Assembly: GCF_905404315.1 (NCBI RefSeq) | Contig: NC_066309.1 | Span: 5,704,001-5,768,000 of the forward strand | From: Leptidea sinapis | Taxonomy: Eukaryota; Arthropoda; Insecta; Lepidoptera; Pieridae | DNA: 64,000 nt | Direction of reading: 5' to 3' | Shown here: in pieces, positions 63,591 to 64,000 of the stretch | How the letters are laid out: each line of letters opens with the position of its first letter | How positions within the stretch are numbered: position 1 is the first letter of the stretch | Made by a program: the position numbers and the translations under genes | Notes under the pieces: generated by a model | The model's input: only the letters and a program-made list of their open reading frames with translations | Databases searched by the model: none | Told to the model about the DNA's origin: nothing

Positions 63591-64000
63591 TTATAAATGA
63601 TCGAAATTTCTTGATTCTTACCATATTTAAACCCTTTTGTGGGTAAATAAACAGTGCAATATCCATCGGATGGAAATATCTTTGTCTTAACGCGACACAA
63701 TTCATTTGTTTCTTGTTTCAAATCAATCATTAAATAACCATGAGCTTCATTGGTAGCATCTCTGTAAGAATCTTCCAAATATTTCGGATTTTCAGGGAAT
63801 ACTTGACGAGATAAGTATCGAATTTGGGTTTTATCTCGAGGATTTTTGAAATATATTATATAACTTGAGTTGAGTGATATATCTCTTTGTCCTTTACCTT
63901 GATGAAACAAATTTTGAGATAAATAAAACACACTTAAGTTTCTATGATGACTTCCTTTCGTGAATATATCAACAATACGACCATCTGATTCCCTCATCAG
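63587..64000 (-). CDS. Polinton genome-packaging ATPase, C-terminal part (partial)
   Basis: 138 codons open through the window edge; an in-frame Leu codon precedes the first visible Met, so the protein continues to the right. FTKGSHHRNLSVFYLSQNLF, ISLNSSYIIYFKNPRDKTQI, YEDATNEAHGYLMIDL-like and CRVKTKIFP segments match the C-terminal half of the FtsK/HerA-type A32-like packaging ATPase of Polintons, including the Asn/Arg sensor region. The Walker A and B motifs lie outside the window. It is the first gene seen of the packed minus-strand block. Confidence 0.87.
   Translation of the reverse strand: MMRESDGRIVDIFTKGSHHRNLSVFYLSQNLFHQGKGQRDISLNSSYIIYFKNPRDKTQIRYLSRQVFPENPKYLEDSYRDATNEAHGYLMIDLKQETNELCRVKTKIFPSDGYCTVYLPTKGFKYGKNQEISIIYK

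Larger units (their letters stand above)
57714..64000 (-). mobile_element. Polinton/Maverick (virus-like DNA transposon), left part
   Basis: Eight minus-strand genes with Polinton hallmarks: adenain-like protease, double-jelly-roll-type major capsid, penton-like minor capsid, integrase with chromodomain and packaging ATPase. The inner terminus is uncertain: AGTTTGGTGTCAAACT at 57714 follows a poly(A) run and is a candidate AG-type end, but the partner inverted repeat, the 6-bp target duplication and DNA polymerase B would be beyond 64000. The frames are uncorrupted, so the copy is young. It lies antisense inside the presumed spinster intron. Confidence 0.9.

Overview
The window is AT-rich nuclear DNA from an insect, most likely a moth or butterfly. 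It has spliced metazoan genes with GT/AG introns, non-LTR retrotransposon debris carrying insect-type proteins, and tRNA-headed SINE heads of a kind I know from Lepidoptera. The species call is inference. All coordinates, alignments and repeat matches were made by eye.

Host genes, left to right: (1) 1-312 (-), first coding exon of a leucine-rich-repeat LAP protein, probably Lap1, running off the left edge. (2) 6443-29951 (+), Sas-6, the centriole cartwheel protein, rebuilt here as 12 coding exons and 585 aa. (3) 34776-36973 (+), RPA2, 6 coding exons and 265 aa, with a 10-nt first coding exon. (4) 48519-49463 (-), boca/MESD, the ER chaperone of LDL-receptor-family proteins, 3 exons, 185 aa, ending in RDEL. 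(5) 50598-50799 (+), first coding exon of a spinster-type MFS transporter. No later spinster exon was recognised, so the rest probably lies beyond 64000.

Mobile DNA fills the rest. An almost undamaged RNase H-bearing LINE (568-5679, -) with a 13-bp target-site duplication splits the Lap1/Sas-6 divergent intergenic region. Its two ORFs are joined by a TAATG stop-start. Sas-6 introns hold a CR1/jockey-like LINE with an FP25K-like ORF1 (9138-13712), further broken LINEs, a SINE and RTE remnants. Between Sas-6 and RPA2 lie a P-element-like MITE that keeps a THAP exon, a TTAA-flanked Penelope remnant and an unclassified 1.15-kb element. Downstream of RPA2 are a GC-rich island, a broken LINE and a 2.9-kb TTAA-flanked element carrying two arrays of a ~99-bp repeat. 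Helitrons, MITEs and many 5'-truncated LINE ends are scattered throughout.

The most unusual region is 57.7-64.0 kb: the left part of a Polinton/Maverick, a virus-like DNA transposon, on the minus strand inside what is probably a spinster intron. It encodes, in order, packaging ATPase (cut by the window edge), a small basic protein, a conserved 260-aa protein, a retroviral-type integrase with chromodomain, a penton-like minor capsid protein, a glycine-rich protein, a major capsid protein and an adenain-like protease. All are uninterrupted. The first seven are packed with junctions from a 16-nt overlap to a 4-nt gap, like a viral or bacterial operon. DNA polymerase B and the other terminus would lie to the right of the window.
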